From NCBI GenBank assembly GCA_964451255.1, contig CAYVHL010000001.1, positions 992,001 through 1,056,000 of the forward strand: 64,000 bases of DNA, in the 5' to 3' direction. Below, in pieces: positions 44,514 to 53,399 of this stretch. This stretch comes from JAHBTB01 sp964451255 (lineage in GTDB: Bacteria > Armatimonadota > Fimbriimonadia > Fimbriimonadales > Fimbriimonadaceae). The first letter of the stretch is position 1. The number at the start of each line of letters is the position of its first letter. The translations under genes and the position numbers were made by a program. The notes below the pieces were generated by a model, which saw nothing but the letters and a program-made list of their open reading frames with translations, had not been told where the DNA came from and searched no databases.

Positions 44514-45764
44514 ATGCCTAAACAAGTCGCATTACGATTTGCCATCGGCCTCCTCGTGATGGCCGCCCTTTTCCTCGGCTTCTACGCGCTCAAAAACTAC
44601 GAGCGCGACCCGATGAGCTACTCCCACCTAGACTCGGTTGGAATGGTGGCCGCGATCAAGGAAGAGGACAGAGGTTCCCGAGCGGTGGTCATCAAGCCAA
44701 ACGGCGAGATCCTCGAGAACAAGCAGTGGAAAGCACCGACCGTCGAGGACAGCGTCTCGTGGATGGCCGATGGCAACCGCTTGGTCTTTTCAAGCGACCG
44801 GGGCGGACGTTCGCAGAACCTCTTCTATTGGCTGCCTGAGAAAGACGAGACCCAGAAATTCCAGGATCAGTCAAGGAGCATGACCGCACCCTGGTTCGAG
44901 CCGAACGACCCGACGAACAAGACCGGGATCATGATGTCGGGAGGCAACGTTTGGGAGTTCATCCCTGAAGGACGCAAGGCCAGGCAGATTCTGCCCCCGC
45001 TCGTGAAGAGCGCCGTCAACGTCGAGGAAGGTGGGGGAAGGCAGAGCACGATGGACGCCATCTACCATAACCTTGGCACCAGCTTCAAATCCGCCTACTG
45101 GGCTGGCGGCCGTGCCGTGATTTTGGCTGTCATGCGCCGGGACGAAGGTGAGATTTGTGTGATCAACTACACCGAGCCGGGGCCTGACGGAAAGACGCAG
45201 ATGCCTCGCGGGTTTGTGGCCGGGTCACGAGTAGAGATCGATTCCGACGGCGGCCAGGTGTGCGTCGTCGCTGTCCACGACTTCAAGTGGCCCGACCCAG
45301 ACAATATTCCCCAAGAGTTCATCAAGGACGGGCGGACGACGCGGCCGTACAAGAATGCGGTCATGGTTCTGCAGGATGTCGCCAGCGCAAGCCCCAAGGT
45401 GATCCCCATCATCGCCGCGCCCGACGATTCAGACCAGGTCTACTCGTACCCGACGGTCTCCCCAGACGGCTCGAAACTGCTAGTCGTCCTAGGCAAGCAG
45501 GTCGGCGACAACAAGGTGGAGCCTGTCGGCATGCTCGTGATGCCGGTCAAAGAGCAAGGAGGCGCCGAAGCCGCGCTGCTTGTCCGCGGCGAAGTCAGCG
45601 ATCCGTCCTGGTCGCCCGACGGCAAGAAGATCGTCTACGTCAAACGTGACGACGAGGGGGACAACTCCATTTACACAATCGGAGCGGATGGCGGTGGCGA
45701 GGCGAGGTTGGCCCAAGGAAACTTCTTGCAACCCAAGTTCAGCCCGCAGGTGAAGAAGTCCTAG
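44514..45764 (+). CDS. membrane-anchored TolB-like (PD40) beta-propeller protein
   Basis: 416 residues. One N-terminal membrane helix (FAIGLLVMAALFLGFYAL) anchors a periplasmic domain of PD40/WD40-like blades: VSWMADGNRLVFSSDRGG, YPTVSPDGSKLLVVLG, DPSWSPDGKKIVYVKRD and a last blade ending KFSPQ. Such propellers are usually protein-interaction platforms (TolB, tricorn N-domains). No enzyme domain is attached. It follows fmt by 3 bases, so co-transcription with translation genes is likely, though a functional link is not evident. Confidence 0.82.
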   Translation: MPKQVALRFAIGLLVMAALFLGFYALKNYERDPMSYSHLDSVGMVAAIKEEDRGSRAVVIKPNGEILENKQWKAPTVEDSVSWMADGNRLVFSSDRGGRSQNLFYWLPEKDETQKFQDQSRSMTAPWFEPNDPTNKTGIMMSGGNVWEFIPEGRKARQILPPLVKSAVNVEEGGGRQSTMDAIYHNLGTSFKSAYWAGGRAVILAVMRRDEGEICVINYTEPGPDGKTQMPRGFVAGSRVEIDSDGGQVCVVAVHDFKWPDPDNIPQEFIKDGRTTRPYKNAVMVLQDVASASPKVIPIIAAPDDSDQVYSYPTVSPDGSKLLVVLGKQVGDNKVEPVGMLVMPVKEQGGAEAALLVRGEVSDPSWSPDGKKIVYVKRDDEGDNSIYTIGADGGGEARLAQGNFLQPKFSPQVKKS

Positions 45765-46660
45765 CTCGCGGCGATGCTGACCGCGAGCTTTGCGACAGCC
45801 ACCGGGTCGAGCGACCGGCAGTTATCGATCTGCCCATACGGGCACGACCGTTCGGGTCGTGTGGCGTTGTAGAGCCCGACGCAGGGGACACCGAGAGCGG
45901 CGGCGATGTGGCTCGTGCCTGTGTCGCCCCCAATATGAAGTCGTGAACCGGCGATGACGCCCACCAAAGTGCCGAGGTCTGTCTGCCCGTGGAGACTCGA
46001 CACCTGGGCCAAGCTTATGTCCCTGATTTGGGCGAAGACACCGGCCTCTTCCTTAGTCCCGACATAGACCGAGGCCACGCCTGCGCCGGCCAGGGCATCC
46101 GAAACTTGCGCGAAATGCTCTGGCTGCCATCTTTTGCTGGCCCACGCGCCACCTGCGTTGATCACGGCGTATTCTTTTCCCGCTTTCGCTGTCAACCTCG
46201 CGGCAGTTTCCGTGTCGCGGTCGGTCGGGCCAAAAGCGAAGTCGGATGTCGTCAGCCCCCCCGCGGCACGGGCCACGTCCACGTATTGGTCGACGACGTG
46301 CAACGATGTTGGGTCGGGCCGGACACCCGTCGCAAACCACCCCGCGAACTCTCGTTGACGATGGTAGCCGAGCTTCTCCCTAGCCGCCGCCGCACCCACG
46401 ATCCGGGCCGACTTCCACAGCCCTTGCAAGTCAAGCGCATAATCAAACGCACCCAAGTCCTGGACCTTCTGCTTCCAATCTGAGTCCTTCCTCTCCAAAC
46501 TGACCGTTTGGTGGACGCTTCCACACCGCTCGACAATCGGCAGAAAGCGGCGGTCCACGACCCAGGTGACCTCATAACCGGCGGTTGCCATGCTGGATGC
46601 GGCGGGAAGGCCGCACACAATGTCCCCCATCGCGCTCAGCCGCACGATCAGCGCGCGCAC
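45761..46660 (-). CDS. glycosyltransferase family 9 (heptosyltransferase-like)
   Basis: 299 residues of the GT-B family 9 used for inner-core LPS heptose transfer. IVRLSAMGDIVCGLPA opens the acceptor domain, and GGDTGTSHIAAALGVPCVGLYN with RPERSCPYG forms the ADP-heptose site. GTG start at 46660, with GGAG 8 bases upstream and a 13-base overlap with the preceding GT9 gene. Last gene of the lpxK-lpxL-GT9-GT9 operon; converges on and overlaps the propeller gene by 4 bases. Confidence 0.9.
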   Translation of the reverse strand: MRALIVRLSAMGDIVCGLPAASSMATAGYEVTWVVDRRFLPIVERCGSVHQTVSLERKDSDWKQKVQDLGAFDYALDLQGLWKSARIVGAAAAREKLGYHRQREFAGWFATGVRPDPTSLHVVDQYVDVARAAGGLTTSDFAFGPTDRDTETAARLTAKAGKEYAVINAGGAWASKRWQPEHFAQVSDALAGAGVASVYVGTKEEAGVFAQIRDISLAQVSSLHGQTDLGTLVGVIAGSRLHIGGDTGTSHIAAALGVPCVGLYNATRPERSCPYGQIDNCRSLDPVAVAKLAVSIAAS

Positions 46661-47589
46661 GACGCTTTCTCCAACAACCGGTTGGCCTCGTCTACGACCT
46701 CGCGCGGAGGCACTAGGCCGGGGTCGAGCCCAGCGTGCAAGACCCGTGCGACGGGCGACCATGGCCGATACCGCTCAGGATCGGTCGGGCCGAACACGGA
46801 GACGACAGGTACGCCGTAGGCGGCCGCGAGGTGGCCGGTCCCGGTGTCGGAAGCCAGGTGGACAGCGCTTGCCCGCACGACTTGCATCGTCTCGGTCAAT
46901 CCTAGCTTGCCGACAAGATCTTGGACTCCTGGCACGTCGAGCCGAGGATCCTTGGCGCCGCCGACCGCGACCACCCGACGACCCTCCTTGACCAGCCGCT
47001 CCGCCACCCGCCGCCAAGACTCGCCCGGATAAGCCTTGCCTTTGCCACCGGCTCCAGTCTGAATCGAGACGAAACCGGCGTCGCACCACGCAGGCAGGTC
47101 AGGCATCGAGGGCCGGTCGGGCAGGTTCACGGGCCAGAAATGCCTCAGAAACGTGACGTTGGCCTCCACCTCATGCAATCCATTGGGGACGGTCGTGACC
47201 CGGTTGAGCCGATGGGCAAGGGCATCGGTCGCACGTCGCGCATGTCGCTCCGACGCCCCCGAAAGCCGCAGACAGAGGGCGGTCTTGGAGTGGCCCTGCA
47301 AATCAAAACCAAAGTCAAACTTCTGTTGTCGTAACGACACGAACCGCCTCGTCTGATTCCACCAAGTGGTTGGTGACCACCGTGTTCGCTTCCATATGTC
47401 CCGGTCGGCTACGACAATACGGTCGACAGTCTTTTCGTCGTCCAGGACCGGAGCACACCTCTCCTGCACCGCCCACGTTATCTCGCCGTTTGGAAATGCC
47501 TTTCGGAGCGCGGTCACCGCCCATGCGGCCATCACGCAATCGCCGATGGCCGAGAAGCGGACGACCAGAATCCGCGGCCCGTCCTTCAC
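46648..47589 (-). CDS. glycosyltransferase family 9 (heptosyltransferase-like)
   Basis: 313 residues, a second family-9 enzyme. Seen: ILVVRFSAIGDCVMAAWAV, FGFDLQGHSKTAL, and the donor site ASDTGTGHLAAAYGVPVVSVFG with DPERYRPWS. It likely adds a heptose, or another ADP-activated sugar, to the lipid A-Kdo core. The GTG at 47589 overlaps the acyltransferase stop (GTGA). The two adjacent GT9 proteins are clearly different in sequence, so each probably makes its own linkage. Confidence 0.9.
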   Translation of the reverse strand: MKDGPRILVVRFSAIGDCVMAAWAVTALRKAFPNGEITWAVQERCAPVLDDEKTVDRIVVADRDIWKRTRWSPTTWWNQTRRFVSLRQQKFDFGFDLQGHSKTALCLRLSGASERHARRATDALAHRLNRVTTVPNGLHEVEANVTFLRHFWPVNLPDRPSMPDLPAWCDAGFVSIQTGAGGKGKAYPGESWRRVAERLVKEGRRVVAVGGAKDPRLDVPGVQDLVGKLGLTETMQVVRASAVHLASDTGTGHLAAAYGVPVVSVFGPTDPERYRPWSPVARVLHAGLDPGLVPPREVVDEANRLLEKASCAR

Positions 47590-48485
47590 GGCACGAGCCC
47601 CGCTTGGCGTGCAGCCCGCCACCGGTCATGCATCCAGAGGTACTGCTCGGGATGCTCTTGGATCGCGCCCTCCAGCCACTCGTTCACCTCACGCATCATG
47701 GCCTCGCCTCTCTTGCTCCCCTCTGCCTCGACAGCAACAAGCAGTGGATAGAACTTGAGCATGTACCGAGATTCCTCCAATTGAAAGCAGGCGCCTGGCA
47801 ACACCGCCGCCCCAGTCCGCTCTGCCATGACGCCCGGGCCGAGGACCGTGCCAGCAGGGTGTCCGAAAAACGGGATGAAGGCTTCGTCGGTGTTCTGATC
47901 TGGAATGATGCCGACGACACCGTTCGCGCGCAGCGATTCCAAGATCGGCCTGGCCGCATCACCACGGGATACGACTTTGGTTCCGCTAAACCGGCGCATG
48001 TCGTTGACCATTTGGTTGACACCTGCTTGGTTCGCATCCCTGACGACGACTGTCATGTCATAACCGTTGAGGGACATCCATGCAGACAGGCGCTCCCAGT
48101 GGCCGAGGTGGCCAGTGATCAAGATCACACCCTTGCCGCCCGCATGCGCTCGTTCAAGGTGCTCTAAGCCTTCGATAACCAACTCGTCGGCAAGGCTTTC
48201 CTTGGTCCATTCCTCCGCGCACATGAAATCGACGGTCGAGTGGCCGAAGTGCATTGCCGATCGTTTGGCGACCGCTTCCTGCTCTGACGCGGTCAAGGAT
48301 GGGAAAGCCATCCGCACGTTGCCTGTCGCGACGGCTCTTCGACGCTTGGAAAGAGACCAGAGCAGTCGACCGAGGAACCTCGCCCAACGCTCGCGGCCCT
48401 TGGGTGTGGATCTGACGACCCATCGTTTGACCGACGTCGCCAGGCCGACGACCAGCCCGTCGACAAACCGCTTATTGCCGCGCAT
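47586..48485 (-). CDS. lipid A acyltransferase (LpxL/HtrB family)
   Basis: 299 residues. It transfers a secondary acyl chain to Kdo-lipid A at the inner membrane. The catalytic HX4E motif is in TGHLGHWERLSA; GVVGIIPDQNTDEAFIPFFG and the C-terminal HPEQYLWMHDRWR are family marks. The ATG at 48485 overlaps the lpxK end by 14 bases, with AAGG 7 bases upstream. Confidence 0.93.
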   Translation of the reverse strand: MRGNKRFVDGLVVGLATSVKRWVVRSTPKGRERWARFLGRLLWSLSKRRRAVATGNVRMAFPSLTASEQEAVAKRSAMHFGHSTVDFMCAEEWTKESLADELVIEGLEHLERAHAGGKGVILITGHLGHWERLSAWMSLNGYDMTVVVRDANQAGVNQMVNDMRRFSGTKVVSRGDAARPILESLRANGVVGIIPDQNTDEAFIPFFGHPAGTVLGPGVMAERTGAAVLPGACFQLEESRYMLKFYPLLVAVEAEGSKRGEAMMREVNEWLEGAIQEHPEQYLWMHDRWRAARQAGLVP

Positions 48486-49437
48486 CGGTGACCTTGGCGA
48501 GGAGCCAGTCGCGGAACTCGTTCTCGGGATCGATGGAGACGACATAGTCGGCGATGAACACTTGGCGGGAGACCGGCCTGCGACGCAGTTTGACCCAGTC
48601 CTTGGCGGTCATGACGACAGGCATGTCGGGGGGCAAGTCGTCAAAGAGGGTACCTGCGTCCAAGCGGTCATGATCCGGAAGAATCCGGGTCTCCCGGACG
48701 TCGACACCGAGTCCCTTCAGGTCGGCTAGGAACCGGTCGGGGTCGGCCAGAGCGCAAAGCGCGCAACAGGGCCCGTCTGGCACCGAAGCGACACCGTCCG
48801 AGCCTTCGAGCCGCGTCTCTGAGCGACAGATGGCAAAGTCAGGCGGCAAAATGGCGTCAGCCCGGAGCCTGCCCGTCGAAGAAGGCTCGCGATAGGGGCC
48901 CGCGGGAAGGCACAGGCGGTTGGCGCGGGGTGGGTCGAGCAGTATCCGGACGTCGGGCGCGAGCCTGAGGTGCTGGTATCCGTCGTCCATGAGCATGACG
49001 TGGGACGGCAGCTCCCGTTGGACGGTTTCGGCCGCCAAGACGCGGTCACGGCCCACTACGAGCGGCACGTCCGGACGCCGCCAACGGAACCATGCGGGCT
49101 CGTCCCCCCACTCGGCCGCGTCAAGCTCGCCGGGAGGGGCCAGCGACGCGCCGTGCATGCGCGGGGCTCCGTAGCCGGAGCAGGAGACGACGACGGGAAA
49201 ACCCGCCCCGAGCAAGACGTCCAGCACCCGCAGAGTCGTCGGCGTCTTGCCCGACCCGCCGACGACCAGGTTGCCGACGCACACGACCGGACGGTGAGGT
49301 CTGGCTGCCTTCTTGAGCCCAACCGCATAGACGGCTTGGTAGGCCCACCAACCCAGGGCATAGAGGCCCGAAAGCGGCGAGAGCAGGACGGCGCCTGGGC
49401 CGACGCCTGACCAGACGCGCCGTCGCATACCGTCCAT
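48472..49437 (-). CDS. lpxK: tetraacyldisaccharide 4'-kinase
   Basis: 321 residues. It phosphorylates the 4' position of the lipid A precursor at the inner membrane. Walker A is in GNLVVGGSGKTPTTLRVL; SCSGYGAPR, WGDEPAWF, VVGRDRV and LMDDGYQHLRL are the conserved LpxK series. The start is taken as the ATG at 49437 (MDGMRRRVW), since the in-frame codon at 49467 would overlap the divergent gene that starts at 49459; the ATG at 49428 is also possible. Confidence 0.94.
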   Translation of the reverse strand: MDGMRRRVWSGVGPGAVLLSPLSGLYALGWWAYQAVYAVGLKKAARPHRPVVCVGNLVVGGSGKTPTTLRVLDVLLGAGFPVVVSCSGYGAPRMHGASLAPPGELDAAEWGDEPAWFRWRRPDVPLVVGRDRVLAAETVQRELPSHVMLMDDGYQHLRLAPDVRILLDPPRANRLCLPAGPYREPSSTGRLRADAILPPDFAICRSETRLEGSDGVASVPDGPCCALCALADPDRFLADLKGLGVDVRETRILPDHDRLDAGTLFDDLPPDMPVVMTAKDWVKLRRRPVSRQVFIADYVVSIDPENEFRDWLLAKVTDARQ

Positions 49438-49458
49438 CAGGAGCCGTATTATGGCGGC

Positions 49459-50103
49459 ATGGCGCACACGGTCGAGTCTGTCGAACGGTTGGTCGAGAAG
49501 CGTGATTTGATCGCCACGGTCGCGGCGTTGGAGGGCCTTCCGGTTCTTGAAGCAGTCGAAATTGCATTTGAGCTACAGAAAACGGCCTACAACAAGTTCA
49601 AGGACGTCGGGGCCAACGTGGCGCTCGGGGAATGGATCATCGCCCAGGACGCACCAGACGCCAGTTTGGAACTGCGCGGAAGGGTCAAGGGCGCGGCTTA
49701 CAACCTGTCGTCGGCGGTATGGCGTGGCTGGGACGAGCCAGGTATCGATCTGACACCAGACCTTGAGGCCAAGGGCCTCCCAACTGCCACGCTGAACCTA
49801 CGCCTGGCGGTCGAACTCGATAAGCCCACGATCGCCCGGGCGAGGGGGCATTGGCTCGTCGGAGCCCACCAATGGGCCGTCGGCGACACCGAGGAGGCGG
49901 TGACGGAATTCAAAGAGGCTGCCGTGCTCGCTCGTGAGGCAGGTGAAAGCGGCGAGGCGACGATGAGCGATGCCTATGCGTTGTTGGCGGCAGGCGACCC
50001 GGCGTGGCGCAAGCTGGCCGACAAGCTAGCTGGAGTCGAGCACGGCGCCTTTTTCGTGAACCAACTTGAGACAGCCGCCAGGGTGTTTCGCGACCCTTCA
50101 TAA
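49459..50103 (+). CDS. hypothetical protein, helical/TPR-like
   Basis: 214 residues with no recognised family. The sequence is predicted helical throughout and has a TPR-like pair near residues 125-160 (RARGHWLVGAHQWAVGDTEEAVTEFKEAA). No signal peptide or membrane helix. ATG at 49459, divergent from lpxK and followed 11 bases later by mtaB, so it is probably in one transcript with mtaB and the HIT gene. Confidence 0.7.
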   Translation: MAHTVESVERLVEKRDLIATVAALEGLPVLEAVEIAFELQKTAYNKFKDVGANVALGEWIIAQDAPDASLELRGRVKGAAYNLSSAVWRGWDEPGIDLTPDLEAKGLPTATLNLRLAVELDKPTIARARGHWLVGAHQWAVGDTEEAVTEFKEAAVLAREAGESGEATMSDAYALLAAGDPAWRKLADKLAGVEHGAFFVNQLETAARVFRDPS

Positions 50104-50114
50104 TCGGGGGCAGA

Positions 50115-51425
50115 TTGCCCACAGCCGCCTTCACGACCCTTGGTTGCAAGGTCAACCAGTACGAGACCCAAAGAATCCTTGAGAGCTTCGAGGAAGCCGG
50201 GTTCCAGGTCGTGCCGTTCGATTCACCCGCCGACGTCTACATCGTCAACACCTGCTCGGTAACGAGCCAAGCGGGGGCGAAGAGCCGCTATGCGGTGCGC
50301 AAGGCCGCACGGACAAACCCAGGCGCCAAGGTCGTCGTCACCGGCTGCGAGGCCCAAATGTCGCTGATCAAGCGGGAAGAGATCGAAGGCGTCGACGTCC
50401 TCGTCCCGAACCCCGACAAACTCTCGACCCTTGACCGGTTTTTGGCGGAGTTTCCCTCAATGCGGCCGCAAGACCCGTCGCCCTTGGCGACCGACAAGCG
50501 GCACGGGCGAACCAGGGCGACCCTCAAGATCCAAGACGGATGCGACGTCCACTGCTCGTACTGCTCCATCCCTTACACCCGGCCCGGAATGGTTTCGCGC
50601 CCGGCGGACGAGGTTCTGGCCGAGGCGCGTCGCCTGGCTACGCAGGGCTACCACGAAGCGGTGTTGACCGGCGTGCTCATTGGCGCATATGGGCCGGAGA
50701 CCGGTTCCGGGGGGCCAGGATTCGAGGATCTGGTCACGGCCCTGGCTGAAGATTCGGGTTTGGCCCGCCTCAGGATCAGCAGCATCGAAATGCACCAGGT
50801 GACGGAGCCGATCGTCGACCTGGCTCGGCATGGAAGGATCGTGCCGCACTTCCACATCCCCCTGCAAAGCGGTGACGACAATGTCCTGGCCGACATGGGC
50901 CGCCGCTACCGGCGACAAGAATTCATCGACCTCTGCCACCACCTGCGGAGGACGGTGTCCGACGTCACCGTCACGACCGACATCATGGTCGGGTTTCCGA
51001 CCGAAGGCGAAGCCGAGTTCCAAAGCACGCTAGACCTCTGCCAACAAGCCCGGTTTTTGAAAGCGCACGTTTTCCGGTTCAGCCCGAGGCACGGAACTCC
51101 GGCAGACAGGTTCGGGGATCCAGTGACGCCTGAAGACAAACAGGCCCGGGCGAGAGGACTGGCCGAGTTCACCGAGAAGACGGGCAGGGCGGTCGCCCGA
51201 AGCTTCTTGGGACGCACCATGCGTGTCCTGGTCGAGAGCAAGACCTGTCGGGACGGCGCTTTGGAGGGGCTGACGGACAATTGGCTCACCGTCCGGTTCC
51301 ATGGCCCGACGGACCTGCAAAGGACGATCCAAAACGTCAGGTTGGACGAGGAGGCCGAAGGTGTGCTCTACGGAGAATGGGCGTCAGAGCCCCAACAAGA
51401 ACTGACGCACCTGCGGACAATCTAG
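50115..51425 (+). CDS. mtaB: tRNA (N6-threonylcarbamoyladenosine(37)-C2)-methylthiotransferase MtaB
   Basis: 436-residue radical-SAM enzyme that adds methylthio to t6A37 of tRNAs reading ANN codons. It has the N-terminal MTTase domain with its three Cys (TTLGCKVNQYETQR, NTCSV, TGCEA), the radical-SAM cluster motif CDVHCSYCSIPYTRPG, and a C-terminal TRAM domain (TMRVLVESK to DNWLTVRFHGP). The start is the TTG at 50115 (TTGCCCACAGCC) with GGGGG just upstream; no ATG lies before the conserved Cys. Confidence 0.94.
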   Translation: MPTAAFTTLGCKVNQYETQRILESFEEAGFQVVPFDSPADVYIVNTCSVTSQAGAKSRYAVRKAARTNPGAKVVVTGCEAQMSLIKREEIEGVDVLVPNPDKLSTLDRFLAEFPSMRPQDPSPLATDKRHGRTRATLKIQDGCDVHCSYCSIPYTRPGMVSRPADEVLAEARRLATQGYHEAVLTGVLIGAYGPETGSGGPGFEDLVTALAEDSGLARLRISSIEMHQVTEPIVDLARHGRIVPHFHIPLQSGDDNVLADMGRRYRRQEFIDLCHHLRRTVSDVTVTTDIMVGFPTEGEAEFQSTLDLCQQARFLKAHVFRFSPRHGTPADRFGDPVTPEDKQARARGLAEFTEKTGRAVARSFLGRTMRVLVESKTCRDGALEGLTDNWLTVRFHGPTDLQRTIQNVRLDEEAEGVLYGEWASEPQQELTHLRTI

Positions 51426-51434
51426 GTAAGCGAG

Positions 51435-51767
51435 ATGGCCACCCTTTTCACAAAGATCATCAATGGCGAGATCCCCTCGCAGATAGTGTACGAGGACGCC
51501 TACGTCGTGGCGTTCCGCGACATCGACCCCAAGGCCCCGGTGCACATCCTGATCGTCACGAGAGAGGAAACGCCCGGGCTCGCCGCGTTACCTGACTCAG
51601 GCGACCACACCCACATCCTCAACGCGGCGAAGAAGATCGCCGAGCAGGAAGGCCTGACCGGCGGTTACCGCTTGGTGATCAACGAAGGCGAGGCAGCGGG
51701 CCAGACCGTCCCCCACTTGCACGCCCACCTTCTGGGCGGGCGCAAGTTCACCTGGCCGCCAGGTTGA
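51435..51767 (+). CDS. HIT family purine-nucleotide hydrolase
   Basis: 110-residue histidine-triad protein of the HINT branch, hydrolysing AMP-linked phosphoramidates such as aminoacyl-AMP. It opens with TLFTKIINGEIPSQIVYEDA and has the triad PHLHAHLLGGR, whose middle His is the nucleophile, and a C-terminal Trp (FTWPPG). ATG 10 bases after mtaB. Confidence 0.95.
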   Translation: MATLFTKIINGEIPSQIVYEDAYVVAFRDIDPKAPVHILIVTREETPGLAALPDSGDHTHILNAAKKIAEQEGLTGGYRLVINEGEAAGQTVPHLHAHLLGGRKFTWPPG

Positions 51768-51937
51768 GGGGTGAAATTGTCGGCCCTTCAAGTTCAAGCA
51801 GAACGAACGGGGCGTGTCAGGCCGACATTCCTTATTGGTGGCTGAAATCGCTGCGGAGTCCTCCGCCGACGAAAGAGCCGTGTGAGTGATGACAGACGTG
51901 GTGACCGGTAGTGGATGAAGCAAGGTCCGAGGAACCT

Positions 51938-53365
51938 ATGGACCGGTATACTCAGGCTCAAATGAGCGTCGAGCCGGTAGGCAACGAGCCCGACGCCACC
52001 TCACCCGACCAGTCTAGCAACCGTGTGAAGCGCGGCTTTGGCGCTGGTGCCTACGGGCAGGTCGTCACCGTCGGAATCAGCGGCTTCGGAGTCTGGGCGT
52101 TGCGTCGGCTCTGGGGTTGGAACCGCTACTCGGACTGGGCCGTCCTCAGCTCTATTCCGGCCTTCTTGCTCTCGGTCGCCGACATGGGCTACGGGATCGT
52201 CACCGCCAGCGAGATGAGCAAGCTCGTCGGCGAAGGCGACCAGAAGGCCGCCCTCCGGGTCTTCCAGAGTTCTCTGGCGGTGCTTACCGTCGTGATGGTG
52301 GTCCTGGCGCCGTGCCTGGTGCTCGCCGTCCCCTACATGCACATCGACAAGAACCTCAACCTTGTCGAGATCGACTTCAATACGGCCACGACCGCCTTGA
52401 CCATCTTGCTGATGGCCGTGTTGCTGTCTCAGGTCGGTGGGTTCTTCCAAGCCGCCTACCAGACCGTACACCACTACGCCCGGTTTTCCTACACGTATCA
52501 CACGTTCAGGCTCATCGAGTTGGTGATGATTCTGACAATGGCGCTTTGGACCAAGAACATCGTCCTCATCGCCCTCGGCATGCTCGTTCTCAAGGCGGTC
52601 AGCTACTGCTACTACGTCTTGGACCTTCGTCGGCTGTGCGGCTGGATCAAGTTTGGCTACGGCCTGGCCAACATGAAAGACGTCGTCAGGCTGCTGGGAC
52701 CGGCAGTGACGTCGAACCTGTTCACCCTGGCCCAAGCGCTCAGCATCCAGGGCATAAGCGCGATGGTGTCCAGCGGCACGGACAGCACGATCGCGACCCT
52801 GTTCCTCACTACCAGGACGATGGCGAGGGTGCCTTTTCAGTTTAGCCAGCAGGCAGGCTTTGCCGCCCAACCGGAGTATTCGAAGTATTTCGGTGCCAAC
52901 CGGAGCGACCTTGCCCGCGACTTGTTCCAGAAGGTCATGCGCAACGCCTTTTGGATCTACGTCGTCCTGGCATCCGGGATCGTCCTGCTCGGCAGGCCCG
53001 CCTATCATGTGTGGACGGGCAAAGACGTCTCGATACCCCTTGTCCTGATCTTCCTGTTTTCCGGAATCGGGACGCTCCTTTGGGGTGGGTCAAGCACCCT
53101 CCTGATCTCAGCCAACCGTCACCAGCGGATCGCGATGGTGTACGTCGTACTGACCGCCGTCTGCTTTTTTGCCGCACGACCGGTGGCCGCCCACTTTGGG
53201 ATCGTCGGCGTCGGCGCCCTCATCTGCGTGACCGAGTTCGCTGCCGTCCTCCTGATCATGCCGCCGTGCCTGGCCTCGGTCGGTGAATCGGTCGGCGACC
53301 TACTCAGGCACATGGCCCAGCCGGCCCCCTTCCTTCGGAGAATGCTTCGGTGGGGCCGCAGTTGA
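51938..53365 (+). CDS. polysaccharide biosynthesis flippase-like membrane protein (MOP superfamily)
   Basis: 475 residues, about 12-14 hydrophobic segments. The first follows GAGAYGQVVTVGISGFGVWAL (seen as YGQVVTVGISGFGVW), and the series continues to GVGALICVTEFAAVLLIMPP. Wzx/MATE-type proteins of this superfamily flip lipid-linked O-antigen or exopolysaccharide units to the periplasmic face. The ATG at 51938 has GAGGA 4 bases upstream; the GTG at 51911 lacks one. It precedes the heptose genes, consistent with surface-glycan work, but no wzy or wzz gene is present here. Confidence 0.82.
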   Translation: MDRYTQAQMSVEPVGNEPDATSPDQSSNRVKRGFGAGAYGQVVTVGISGFGVWALRRLWGWNRYSDWAVLSSIPAFLLSVADMGYGIVTASEMSKLVGEGDQKAALRVFQSSLAVLTVVMVVLAPCLVLAVPYMHIDKNLNLVEIDFNTATTALTILLMAVLLSQVGGFFQAAYQTVHHYARFSYTYHTFRLIELVMILTMALWTKNIVLIALGMLVLKAVSYCYYVLDLRRLCGWIKFGYGLANMKDVVRLLGPAVTSNLFTLAQALSIQGISAMVSSGTDSTIATLFLTTRTMARVPFQFSQQAGFAAQPEYSKYFGANRSDLARDLFQKVMRNAFWIYVVLASGIVLLGRPAYHVWTGKDVSIPLVLIFLFSGIGTLLWGGSSTLLISANRHQRIAMVYVVLTAVCFFAARPVAAHFGIVGVGALICVTEFAAVLLIMPPCLASVGESVGDLLRHMAQPAPFLRRMLRWGRS

Positions 53366-53399
53366 GACTCCGAACGACCGAGAATAGGGCTGGAGTAGA